From assembly GCA_964610155.1 (NCBI GenBank), contig CAZSUY010000006.1:56306-120305 (forward strand): a stretch of 64,000 nt of DNA, given 5' to 3'. This document shows positions 40,480 to 49,306 of the stretch, in pieces (positions within the stretch are counted from its first letter, which is position 1; every line of letters begins with the position of its first letter). The notes under the pieces are model-generated. The model searched no databases. It was not told where the DNA came from and saw nothing but the letters and a program-made list of their open reading frames with translations. The translations under genes and the position numbers were made by a program. Source of the stretch: JAFGBM01 sp964610155. GTDB lineage: Bacteria > Actinomycetota > Actinomycetes > Actinomycetales > Demequinaceae.

Positions 40480-40549
40480 GAACCCACGCTACGTCACAGA
40501 AGGCGCCGCCCGTGGCGCTCGTGCCCCATTTCGTTCTACCGTGAGGGAC
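40480..40549. promoter_or_regulatory. Divergent promoters of nudC and the phosphotransferase-like gene
   Basis: Minus-strand TAGCGT (40486-40491) precedes the nudC GTG by six bases. Plus-strand TACCGT (40537-40542) precedes the GTG at 40550 by seven. Both transcripts appear leaderless. Confidence 0.5.
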
Positions 40550-41476
40550 GTGTCCCACTCTCCGCTCGCGTTGGCAGCCCTCGCGACTATCGCCGTGCCC
40601 GGAATCGACATCTACGACGTGCTGCGAAGTCCTAACGCCGATGCCGACTTCGATGTCGTCACGGTCGTGGATCCGACGGGCAAGCGATGGACGGTACGCG
40701 CTCCGAGGCGACCCGCTGCGGGGGCGGCGCTCGAGGCCGAGCTCGGACTCCTCGCCGCCCTTGGCCTGGTGTGTGACGCTGGGGATCTCGGATTCGACGT
40801 TCCGCGCCCAAGGGGAACGGCTCCACTTGACGAGGGAGGCCGGGCCGTCGTCTACGAGGAGATCCGTGGCAAGCGCCTGAGCCTCGCGGGCCTCGAGCCG
40901 GGGTCGAGCCTCGCGGCTTCCATCGGACGGGCAATCGCCGAGATCCATGAACTATCCATCTCAATCATCGAGGACACCGGCCTTCCCTCATACACGCCGG
41001 AGACCTATCGCCAGCGCCGCCTAGCCGAGCTGGATGCCGCCGCCCAAACCGGCAAGGTCCCCCCCAGCCTCTCCGGGCGATGGGAGGAACGCCTGGAGAA
41101 CGTCGCATGGTGGAGATTCGAACCCGCGGTCGTGCACGGCGGCCTCGCTGAACACCAATGGATCGTGACCGATGGAGCCGTGTCTGGCCTCCTCGGATGG
41201 GCGGACGCTCGTGTCGCAGATCCCGCCGATGACCTAGCCTGGTTGATCGCCGCTGCCCCTGCCGATGTCTTCGAGAGCGTGCTTGAGGCGTACATGCTCG
41301 GGCGCCGCGAGTTCCTCGATCCCCACCTGACCGACCGGGCCGCCCTGGCGAGCGAATTCGCGCTCGCCCGCTGGCTTATGCACGGGGTGCGGACGAGCAG
41401 CCCAGACATCGTGCGGGACGCGGAGGGAATGCTCGCCGATCTTGAGACCCTGCTTAGAGAATCCGGCGAGATCTAG
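40550..41476 (+). CDS. Aminoglycoside-phosphotransferase-like protein, probable pseudokinase
   Basis: 308 residues of the APH/choline-kinase fold. The catalytic loop, normally HGDL, reads HGGL (His196, Gly198), and the second metal-binding Asp of the usual DW is Gly216 (LLGWADARVADPADDLAW). Both substitutions remove acidic catalytic residues, so phosphotransfer is unlikely although the fold seems intact. It sits between nudC/uvrD2 and adnAB. The GTG at 40550 follows a TACCGT box. Its stop shares CTAG with adnB. Confidence 0.75.
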   Translation: MSHSPLALAALATIAVPGIDIYDVLRSPNADADFDVVTVVDPTGKRWTVRAPRRPAAGAALEAELGLLAALGLVCDAGDLGFDVPRPRGTAPLDEGGRAVVYEEIRGKRLSLAGLEPGSSLAASIGRAIAEIHELSISIIEDTGLPSYTPETYRQRRLAELDAAAQTGKVPPSLSGRWEERLENVAWWRFEPAVVHGGLAEHQWIVTDGAVSGLLGWADARVADPADDLAWLIAAAPADVFESVLEAYMLGRREFLDPHLTDRAALASEFALARWLMHGVRTSSPDIVRDAEGMLADLETLLRESGEI

Positions 41477-44400
41477 CTACCCCGAATCAGCGCGATGATA
41501 TCGTCTTCTCCGAGCAGCCGTTTGGGCCGCACCGTTTCCCCGGATGCGACATAGACGAATACGGCATCGACTTCTTCGATGGCAAGGCCCTTCCGCGCCG
41601 CCCAGGCGAGCCGATATGCGGCCAATTGGACCTCCCGAGATGCGCGCTCGTCCGGATCGCTGGGAGAGCGACCCGTCTTCCAGTCAACGACGGTCACCCG
41701 CTCGAGGCCTGCCCCTGGGGGAAAGACCGCATCGATGCGGCACCTCAGGACCATCCCACCAAGGGGTATCTCGACATCCACCTCGACGGCCTCGGGAAGT
41801 CGGCGCGACCACTCACTCTCAAGGAATCTCATCCGGAGTTCTTCGAGGCTCGACCCACCCGGTGATTCACCAGCTTCCCCCGAGCTGTCGTCGTCCGAGT
41901 CATCATCCAGGAGTCCATCTGGGTCGATAAGCGCTGGGCTTCGGAAGTACCGTTCGACAAAGGAGTGAAAGGCTCCCCCCCGACTCGCCACGACTGTGGG
42001 TTCCGTGGGTATCGGCCTCCTCCGAGAGAGGGCGAATGCTTCCCGATCCCTGGCGAGACGGACGAGATCCGTGCTCGACAGGTGAGTCGGATAATCGATT
42101 TGCACCTCAGGGGGACTGGCCACACCGGCCTCCACCATCATGGCCTCGATCTCCCTCACGTAGGGAAGTTCCCCTGTGTAACCGGTTGTCCCCGACGCGA
42201 CGGCATCCCTCACCGCGATAGCTTCCCTTACCTCAGCGGCCAGACCCCGCCTGATCACCTGAGCCGTCGTCGGCTCGACCGGCCAGGCCATCCGGGCCGC
42301 CTCGCCTTCAGATTCAGCTACCTCATCCTTCTGTGGAGGAGTCAGCAACCCCTCCCCTAGTACGCCCTGTTCGACGAGGTCGCGAAGGAATATCGAGACG
42401 GGACGGGGAGACCTTTCCTCAGGTCGGGGAGAAGCCGTGAGGATGACATCGCTTCGCGCACGAGTGACGGCAACATAGAAGAGCCTCCTCTCCTCCGCAA
42501 TTGCGTGCCGACCCGCGGCTTCTCGAAATCCCATCTGCGAGTCCTCGAACTCCTTGAGGTTGGTCGCCCGTTCCCACTCCCAGGACGGCAACTGCTCGCG
42601 ATCGCGTCGTAGGGGCCACGGAAGCACACCCGCGCCCTTCAACCATCCGGCGGATCGGTAGGTCGGATCGTCTGGTTTCCCGGAGACATCGACCTTGGGA
42701 AACACGCCGTCGACTAGGCTCGGAACGGCCACGACGTCCCACTCCCTCCCCTTGGCCGCATGAATGGTCTGGACCTGAACCGCACCCTTTCTAGGTTCCT
42801 CAAAGGGTGCGTCAAGGCCATCCTCACGCTCGTACGCGGCCTCCAGCCAGGCCAGGAAGGCCCCGAGGGTCGCGTGGTCGGCCGCAGCCGAAAAGGTCTT
42901 TGCCGCCTCCAAGAGGGCATAGATGGCCTCATCCCCGCCCGCCGCCCCCCGCTCTCGGGCGGCAACCCTCGCCTCGATGTCCAGGTTCCACGACCGCGCC
43001 ACCTCAAGGATGAGTTCCGCGAGGGGTAGGTAGGTTCGGCTCCTGATCGTTTCGACCGTCGCCCGCAGGTCGGCAAGTCTCGTCCGGGCCACCTCCCCGA
43101 GGTCACGCCCGTCGCGAGACACCCATCCCTCTGGCGGCGATTCGTCGAGGGCGTCGATGATGCTGGGCTGGACCTCGCGCTCCTCGCGGGAGCCGGCCAA
43201 CTCCTCAGACCATTCCCCCAGCGCGGCCAAGTCCCGGACGCCAAGGGCGACCCTCTCGGAGGTGAGGAGCCTCATCAAGGAGTCACCCCTGCTGGGATCG
43301 TGAGCCACCTGAAGGAGCGCGGTCAATTCGACGACGGTGGGGGTATCGAGCAGGCCGCCTAACCCGACGACCTGGTGATCGATGCCCGCCGCCCTCAGCG
43401 CGGAAACGATCGTCGGGAAGAGACGCCGCACCCGGCACAGGACGGCAGATTCGACGGTAGTTCCAGGCGGCCGTTGAGCCTCAAGAGCGGCCCGCCGCTC
43501 GACGAGGAGGGCCACCAGGCCGGCCGCCTCGGCCTCAAGGTCGGAGAACGTCTGGGCCGTCACGGCTGGGAGGCTCCGAGGAGGCTCCTCGATTCCCTCC
43601 GCCTCGGTCCGCGACCTGAGGAGGGGGACCCCAACGCTCGAATCCTGCCGGAGGCTCACCGTCGCCGCATTCGCGGCCTGAAGCACCGCCGAGGAGTTGC
43701 GCCAAGAGACGGAGAGCGTCAACCTCTGGCGGTCGCCCACCCCAAAACGACCCACGAAACGCTCCAACGCGGCCTCGCTCGCTCCCCGGAATCCGTAGAT
43801 GGCCTGATGAGGATCACCGACCGCCATGATGGAGTGATCCGGGCCAAAGAGGGTCGAGAACAGATCGAGTTGACCGGGGGAAGTGTCCTGAAACTCATCG
43901 AGCAGCACGGCTCGATGCCGCGCCTTCTCCAGCGCCTGGACCGTGGGCAGGCTTGCGAGCCTTGTAGCGATCGCGATTTGATCCGAGAAATCGAGCGACG
44001 ATGCCTCCCTCTTGACCTCGCAGTACCTCTTGACAAGACCCGCGAGGCCCGCGCGCGAACGGAAAGGCGCCGCAAGACGCCCCCGCTTGGGCTCCGATCG
44101 TGACCGTGGGCCGAGGGGCAATCCCTCGATCACCCCGGTCATTTGCCCAAGGAAGTCGGAGAATTCATCGACCGTCACTCCGTGATCGGCAAGGGAGGAT
44201 GCAAGCGAGGGGATGGCAGACGCCGCCGACGCGAGGCTCCCCTCGAACTCAAGACTCCCGTCCCATGACTCCGCCACCCTGGCTGCCATCTGCCAGAGGG
44301 AGGCGTCGGTCAACACGACGGATTCGGGATCGACGCCGACCCTGAGGCCGTGCTCGGCGACCAGGCCAGCGGCATACGAGTTGTAGGTCGATACCGCGGG

Positions 44401-44766
44401 AAGGGGCCGATCCCCATCGGGACCGTAGACCCGCTCGATTTGTCCTGCGACGCGCTCCAGGATCTCCCCAGCGGCCTTACGGGTGAAGGTGAGGCAGAGG
44501 ATCTCATCGGGAGATAGGTCTCGCCCAAAGAGGCGCCGGGCGTGATCGAGGAGGTAGACGAATCTCAAGGAGAGAGTCTCCGTCTTCCCCGAACCGGCAC
44601 CGGCCACGACCAGGCTTGGGGCAAGAGGAGCGGACACGATGACCGCCTGCTCATCGGTGAGAACGACCGACGACCCTCCCAGGGAAACGAGTTCCTGAGG
44701 GCCACGGGCCCGACCCTCGACACATCCCAGATGCTTGAGGGCAGCCCCCCTGTCATCGACCGTCAC
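41473..44766 (-). CDS. adnB: Helicase-nuclease subunit AdnB
   Basis: One of two motor-nuclease chains that process DNA double-strand ends in actinobacteria. 1097 residues: Walker A GAGSGKTET (56-64), LLDEFQDTSPGQLDLF, GDPHQAIYGFRGAS, TIHAAKGREWDVV and FYVAVTRAR. A C-terminal RecB-type nuclease has GGAFHSFVERYF, RIDAVF, VVDWKTGRS and EVQLAAYRLAW. I chose the GTG at 44766 because it overlaps the adnA stop by four bases (GTGA); an ATG at 44805 is possible. Confidence 0.93.
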   Translation of the reverse strand: MTVDDRGAALKHLGCVEGRARGPQELVSLGGSSVVLTDEQAVIVSAPLAPSLVVAGAGSGKTETLSLRFVYLLDHARRLFGRDLSPDEILCLTFTRKAAGEILERVAGQIERVYGPDGDRPLPAVSTYNSYAAGLVAEHGLRVGVDPESVVLTDASLWQMAARVAESWDGSLEFEGSLASAASAIPSLASSLADHGVTVDEFSDFLGQMTGVIEGLPLGPRSRSEPKRGRLAAPFRSRAGLAGLVKRYCEVKREASSLDFSDQIAIATRLASLPTVQALEKARHRAVLLDEFQDTSPGQLDLFSTLFGPDHSIMAVGDPHQAIYGFRGASEAALERFVGRFGVGDRQRLTLSVSWRNSSAVLQAANAATVSLRQDSSVGVPLLRSRTEAEGIEEPPRSLPAVTAQTFSDLEAEAAGLVALLVERRAALEAQRPPGTTVESAVLCRVRRLFPTIVSALRAAGIDHQVVGLGGLLDTPTVVELTALLQVAHDPSRGDSLMRLLTSERVALGVRDLAALGEWSEELAGSREEREVQPSIIDALDESPPEGWVSRDGRDLGEVARTRLADLRATVETIRSRTYLPLAELILEVARSWNLDIEARVAARERGAAGGDEAIYALLEAAKTFSAAADHATLGAFLAWLEAAYEREDGLDAPFEEPRKGAVQVQTIHAAKGREWDVVAVPSLVDGVFPKVDVSGKPDDPTYRSAGWLKGAGVLPWPLRRDREQLPSWEWERATNLKEFEDSQMGFREAAGRHAIAEERRLFYVAVTRARSDVILTASPRPEERSPRPVSIFLRDLVEQGVLGEGLLTPPQKDEVAESEGEAARMAWPVEPTTAQVIRRGLAAEVREAIAVRDAVASGTTGYTGELPYVREIEAMMVEAGVASPPEVQIDYPTHLSSTDLVRLARDREAFALSRRRPIPTEPTVVASRGGAFHSFVERYFRSPALIDPDGLLDDDSDDDSSGEAGESPGGSSLEELRMRFLESEWSRRLPEAVEVDVEIPLGGMVLRCRIDAVFPPGAGLERVTVVDWKTGRSPSDPDERASREVQLAAYRLAWAARKGLAIEEVDAVFVYVASGETVRPKRLLGEDDIIALIRGS

Positions 44767-47700
44767 GATCCACTCACCCGGCCCCCCTCGGGCCACGCGG
44801 GACATGACCTCTTGACCGGACAGGTGCGGCAATCATCGCTTGTCACCGCTTCGAAGGACGCGCTCGACAGCGTGTCCACGATCGCACCGAGTCGACAAAC
44901 CGCCACGTCTCCATCGACCGGATCCTGAACCCGCACAGGATCCCCCTCGTAGCCGAGGAACACCAACTCGGCTCCAACTGTGCCCGTGACACCAGGGAAG
45001 CCACCGCAACCAGCGGCCACCTGGTACATCGCGAGCTGGGGGTTGTCCTGGGCCGAGTCCTTCGAGATGGCATAGCGGGAGGTCTTGAGGTCGACGATCC
45101 GAGCCTTTTCCTCCTTGACGTGGAGCCGATCGGCCCTCCCAGAGAGGACGGCGCGGCCAACCTCGACACGGAAGGGACGTTCCGTCTCGACCTCCCAGCC
45201 TTCGTCCTCGATCCTGGCGGCATAGTCGACGAAACGGGCGACCATGCCGTCGGCCCGGAGACGTTCGCGGTCCCCCAACCAGTTCTCGGGAAGCCCGAGT
45301 TCGGGCCACCTCAGATCGAGCGCGTCTTTGAGATCATTCGCCGACCCGTGGGGGTGCTCGGCCGCGATCGCATGAATCAATGTCCCGAGCCTCTGGGCCT
45401 GACCCGACTCCCGGGTACCCCCGGCCGACTCCAGGACCGCCCTCAGGGGGCAGGATTCGATCCGCTCGACCTTTGATGGCGATACCCTGACCGTTTCGTC
45501 CTCCCGCCACAGTGGTCCACGAGAGGATGGCTCCGATACCCCATGCCACATCCCGGGGTCGGCTCCCGGCACGCGCGCAAGAGCTAGGCGTGCCACCATC
45601 GCCACGTGACCCTTGCGGTCGGCCGACGAGAGGCCCTCGGCTTCCGCACGGAGGGCGATGACGGCCTCGCGGAGGCTGGGGATCCCGCCGACCTCCCCGG
45701 CCGCATGGCGGCGACAATGGTCGGATCCGTCGATCCACGCGGCGTACCGTGATGGTCGGTCGTCCCCCCCGTCGCGACACAAGGCGATGACCCGGCCGCG
45801 TGCCCTGGAGAAGGCCACCAGAAGGGCGCGAGTCTCATCGGCGAGGACGTCGGCGCGCGCGGCATGGGTGACCTCCGCCAAGCGCTCTGCTGGAACCGGC
45901 TCTTCCGCCGCACGCCCAGACAGCACCTCCTGGAGGAGAACCGACCCGAACACCGAGTCCCGGAGCCTCAGGTTGGGCCAGGTCCCTTCATCGAGGCCGG
46001 CGATGGCCACGGCCTCCCACTCCCTCCCCGCAGCGGACGCGGGGGTCTCGAACGAGATCACCTCATCCAGAGCCCCCTTCGCGGCGAGGGTGTCGACGGC
46101 AAAGGCCTGTCCCTCGAGGAAGTCGAAGAAGGACTCAGGGGAGGCGTCGGGCAGACGCTCCGCATGCCTTCGTGCCGCCTCGAAGAGGGCCACCACCACA
46201 TCTAGATCCGCGTCGTCCTCAGTGGAACCGTCGAGGGCTTCCTCCCTCCACGCCTCGGCGACGCCTAACCGCTTCCATATCGCCCAAAGGACGCCTCCCG
46301 CCGTGGCTCCCTTTTTCGCCACTGCCATTCCATCGCTGACGGCCTGAGCGACGAGGGCGGCGCGCGTCGATTCCCTGCCGGGAATAGTCGCCCACCTTGC
46401 CGGATCCGCAAGGGCATCGACGAGAAGGACTCCCCCCGTTCGGGCTCCTCCCCCCGAACGTTCCTCGCGGAGAAGGAGCCTCAAAAGGCGCCGGATCGAA
46501 GATGGATCGAGTCCGATCGCACGTGAGAAGAGGGCCTCGCGCGCCGTGTCCTGAGTCCAAGGCTCCCCTAGTGCGATTCGTGCGAGGAGAAGGAGGGGGG
46601 CGACGGCCGATTCGAGGTGGAGTGCCACCCCCTCGCCGAGGGTCGCGCAGGGCACCCCTTCGGCGACCAATCCTGATCGGACCTCTCGCGCCCTGACCCT
46701 TGTCCGAGCGATCACAGCCATCTGGGACCAAGGGACCGGAGACCGATCACCCCCACGATGAATCTCGCGAAGGCGGGCGGCCAGGGCCTTCGTCTCTGCC
46801 ATCGCATTTGGCGACACAATCACCTCGACCGGGGCGTCAGCGTCATCGGTGACCCCCTGAGGATCCATCCTCGCTGAGAATTCCCGCGACTTTCCGATGC
46901 GTTCGGCGATCCTTCGGGTGAGGTCGGTGAGGACCTTCCCTTGCCGATGGGATCCCTCGAGCCTCAGGACGGTGGCTCCCAGGCCATCCGGCTCCCTGAG
47001 GACCGCTCCGGCGAAGACGTGCGGAGCCGCGCCTCGGTATCCCTGAACGGCCTCGTCCGCATTTCCGATGAGGACGACTCGCGCTCCCGCCCGCACCAGG
47101 GTCAAGATGAATCGCCAAGCGGCCCTGGTCTCATCTTGGGCATCATCGACGATCACTAAATCCCAGGTCGGACGGGTTTGATCGACCGACCAGCGGGCGA
47201 GAGCGTCGGCCGCGGCCGAGACCATCCCCGCTGGGTCGTACCTTCCCCCCTGATCCAACGTCGTCCGGCGAAGATCGAGGGTCCGCTCGTATTCCTCGAA
47301 CACCGTAGCCGCCGCTACCCATTCCGGTCGGCCGCACCGCTCCCCCAGCCTGCGAAGGTCATCGGGGCCGAGGTCCGCCTCCTCAGCTCGCATCAGGAGA
47401 TCCCTCAATTCGTGGCGGAAACCAGCAAGAGACGTCGCCTCGGGAACAACGATGCCCTCCCACGAGGGCCCCGGCGCCCGGCCCGATCGGTGACCGGCCA
47501 GCAGATCGCGAAGAATCTCGTCCTGCTCCGCGCCGGTGACGAGCGTGGGGGGGAGACCGCCTGTGTCGATCGCCTCCGCCCGGAGGACCGACCACCCCAC
47601 GGACGCCGCGCTCCTGACCGTCGGCCCTCCCGTAGGAACATCCATCGCCGCCGAAACTCTGTCCCTTAACCCATCTGCAGCCTGTCTGGTGGGTGCCAGA

Positions 47701-47912
47701 ACGAGGATCCGCTCCGGTACCAAGCGATGCGTGCGGACCGCTTCTGCCGCGAGCGCGACGGCGAGCGTGGACTTCCCGCTTCCCGGTGGCCCGACGATGA
47801 GGACGTGTCCACCGTGGCCTCCAAAGACATGTGAGATCGCCTCGGCCTGGGACGGATCGGGCTTCGGCTCGCGTTTGAGCCCGCTGGTAGAGCCTAGGAC
47901 GACGCGGGTCAT
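44763..47912 (-). CDS. adnA: Helicase-nuclease subunit AdnA
   Basis: Partner of AdnB, 1049 residues. Walker A is GPPGSGKST (41-49); VIVDDAQDETRAAW is the Walker B region with an Asp-Asp in place of Asp-Glu. The C-terminal nuclease has SGRADRL, IVDLKTSRYA and PQLAMYQVAAG, and four cysteines for a 4Fe-4S cluster (VERIESC and CRTCPVKRSC) as in AddB-type nucleases. ATG at 47912 is chosen over a TTG 45 bases upstream. It is coupled to adnB. Confidence 0.92.
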   Translation of the reverse strand: MTRVVLGSTSGLKREPKPDPSQAEAISHVFGGHGGHVLIVGPPGSGKSTLAVALAAEAVRTHRLVPERILVLAPTRQAADGLRDRVSAAMDVPTGGPTVRSAASVGWSVLRAEAIDTGGLPPTLVTGAEQDEILRDLLAGHRSGRAPGPSWEGIVVPEATSLAGFRHELRDLLMRAEEADLGPDDLRRLGERCGRPEWVAAATVFEEYERTLDLRRTTLDQGGRYDPAGMVSAAADALARWSVDQTRPTWDLVIVDDAQDETRAAWRFILTLVRAGARVVLIGNADEAVQGYRGAAPHVFAGAVLREPDGLGATVLRLEGSHRQGKVLTDLTRRIAERIGKSREFSARMDPQGVTDDADAPVEVIVSPNAMAETKALAARLREIHRGGDRSPVPWSQMAVIARTRVRAREVRSGLVAEGVPCATLGEGVALHLESAVAPLLLLARIALGEPWTQDTAREALFSRAIGLDPSSIRRLLRLLLREERSGGGARTGGVLLVDALADPARWATIPGRESTRAALVAQAVSDGMAVAKKGATAGGVLWAIWKRLGVAEAWREEALDGSTEDDADLDVVVALFEAARRHAERLPDASPESFFDFLEGQAFAVDTLAAKGALDEVISFETPASAAGREWEAVAIAGLDEGTWPNLRLRDSVFGSVLLQEVLSGRAAEEPVPAERLAEVTHAARADVLADETRALLVAFSRARGRVIALCRDGGDDRPSRYAAWIDGSDHCRRHAAGEVGGIPSLREAVIALRAEAEGLSSADRKGHVAMVARLALARVPGADPGMWHGVSEPSSRGPLWREDETVRVSPSKVERIESCPLRAVLESAGGTRESGQAQRLGTLIHAIAAEHPHGSANDLKDALDLRWPELGLPENWLGDRERLRADGMVARFVDYAARIEDEGWEVETERPFRVEVGRAVLSGRADRLHVKEEKARIVDLKTSRYAISKDSAQDNPQLAMYQVAAGCGGFPGVTGTVGAELVFLGYEGDPVRVQDPVDGDVAVCRLGAIVDTLSSASFEAVTSDDCRTCPVKRSCPAWPEGGRVSGS

Positions 47913-47964
47913 GAACCCATCCCACCACTCAGGGACGACAGGTGCGCGGTTTCGCAACTCCGGA

Positions 47965-48879
47965 TCAGGACGTCATGGGATACGGCCAACCGTTTGGAAG
48001 ACACGGAGCGATGTCAAATTCGTGGTCGACCATTACTGAGGCGCGCTCATCAACCGTCTCGCAGGTGGCATCTGACTCCCCAAGCAAGTGCCCGAGGAAG
48101 TGCTGTAGGAGGTATGCCCTCGCGGCGGTCCTATCCTCGCCGAATGCCTTTAGGCCGTCGGCCCACCGATAGGCGTTTACGACGATGATGCCTTGCTCCG
48201 CGCAGGAGATTTCCTGATCGGGATCCACACTCGAACTGGCGGATGGGGTCACGGAACTGCTCGAATCGGCCTCCGGGCTAGGTCCGAGGGTGACCATGGG
48301 AGGGGCGATGTCCGGGCTCGCAGCCTCGTGGGGTCGAGCGCATAGGGACTCGACCGTGTTGGGGTTCGCGAACACGATCCGGATCTCGGCCGCCCCATCC
48401 GTTCGAGCAAAGACCATTCGCCCGTTCGCCGCCCAACCCCGCTCGTCGTTTAGCACGGTCAAGACGAATACGCCAAGGGCCCCCGGCGAGAATGGAAGTC
48501 CCTCCTCGATCTCGACCCTGATCCAATGCGTCGGCCCGTCTCCTTCGGGCTGATCGATCCCTGGAACCACGTCGAAGACTCCGGGGCCAACCGCACCGAC
48601 GCTAAGGTCGGTCAAACCCGCATACAAATCGTCTGTGTCTGTAACCCTGGTGATCGGTGGATAAAGGTCCACGAGGATCACGGGATCATCCGAAGCCGAC
48701 GGACTCGGGGAGGAGGAGGGACTCTGTTCCGGACTCGCCAGGAGCCTGGGCACCACCGTCGTCAGCCACCCAGCCCCAACCCCGACGATGAAGGCAGCGA
48801 TGACGATGTAGACCACGCCTCGCAGTCCCGGCATCTTCCTCCCCTGGAGGAAGGACGAGCGAAGCCGATCAGGTGCCAT
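47965..48879 (-). CDS. DUF3152 protein lacking the catalytic glutamate
   Basis: 304 residues: N-terminal transmembrane helix (about 20-45), Ser/Pro-rich linker, then a DUF3152 domain, a zincin-like family. The family HExxH reads HFLGH (260-264), with Phe in place of Glu, and the following histidine ligand region reads LLGESD. The closing PNGWPYP is typical. A Ser-rich insert (EADSSSSVTPSASSS) breaks the domain. It is probably an inactive, membrane-anchored outer protein. Start at 48879 is set by TATCGT six bases upstream. Confidence 0.75.
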   Translation of the reverse strand: MAPDRLRSSFLQGRKMPGLRGVVYIVIAAFIVGVGAGWLTTVVPRLLASPEQSPSSSPSPSASDDPVILVDLYPPITRVTDTDDLYAGLTDLSVGAVGPGVFDVVPGIDQPEGDGPTHWIRVEIEEGLPFSPGALGVFVLTVLNDERGWAANGRMVFARTDGAAEIRIVFANPNTVESLCARPHEAASPDIAPPMVTLGPSPEADSSSSVTPSASSSVDPDQEISCAEQGIIVVNAYRWADGLKAFGEDRTAARAYLLQHFLGHLLGESDATCETVDERASVMVDHEFDIAPCLPNGWPYPMTS

Positions 48880-48884
48880 GACCC

Positions 48885-48891
48885 TACGATA
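48885..48891. promoter_or_regulatory. Bidirectional -10 element
   Basis: The seven bases TACGATA read TACGAT on plus (toward the DUF3107 gene) and TATCGT on minus (leaderless DUF3152 start at 48879). One nearly symmetric box could serve both genes. Confidence 0.5.
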
Positions 48892-48928
48892 GTTCGTAAT
48901 GCGGAACCAACCAGAACAGGAGGCTGCC

Positions 48929-49147
48929 ATGGAGATCAGGATCGGCGTTCAGAACATCACCCGCGAGATCACCCTTGAGAGCGACCTTTCGATGGAAGAC
49001 CTATCGAAGGTCATCTCCGATGCCCTCGCGGGAAAGGTCCTCGAACTCACCCAGGCGAAGGGAGGAAGGATCGTCGTCCCTACCGCGGCGATCGGGTACA
49101 TCGATATCGGTACGGAAGAGAAGCGACGGGTGGGGTTCGGGGACTAG
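48929..49147 (+). CDS. DUF3107 protein
   Basis: 72-residue actinobacterial protein of unknown function. MEIRIGVQNITREITLES and KGGRIVVPTAAIGYIDIG are the family core, a small beta-rich fold. An AGGAGG five bases before the ATG fixes the start. Confidence 0.92.
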   Translation: MEIRIGVQNITREITLESDLSMEDLSKVISDALAGKVLELTQAKGGRIVVPTAAIGYIDIGTEEKRRVGFGD

Positions 49148-49175
49148 AGCGGCGCATTGCCGGGCGTCGACCGGG

Positions 49176-49181
49176 TAGACT
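49176..49181 (+). promoter_or_regulatory. Possible -10 box of the DEAD-box helicase gene
   Basis: TAGACT, 125 bases before the ATG at 49307. If used it gives a leader of about 120 bases, as often seen for cold-induced helicases. No -35 is evident. The rest of the interval shows no clear structure. Confidence 0.3.
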
Positions 49182-49306
49182 AGTCAGCGACCCTAGGTTG
49201 CCCGGTCGTCATGTGGAGAACGGCAAAGGCCGTATAGAGATTCACGATCGGCTGCCCGCCGCCACGGCGTTTCACATACGCCAATGAATCCAGAGACGAC
49301 AATTCC

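Noticed and set aside
49182..49306. Leader of the DEAD-box helicase as a known cold-shock or riboswitch RNA
   Set aside because: No stable conserved structure or class-specific motif could be recognised by eye.
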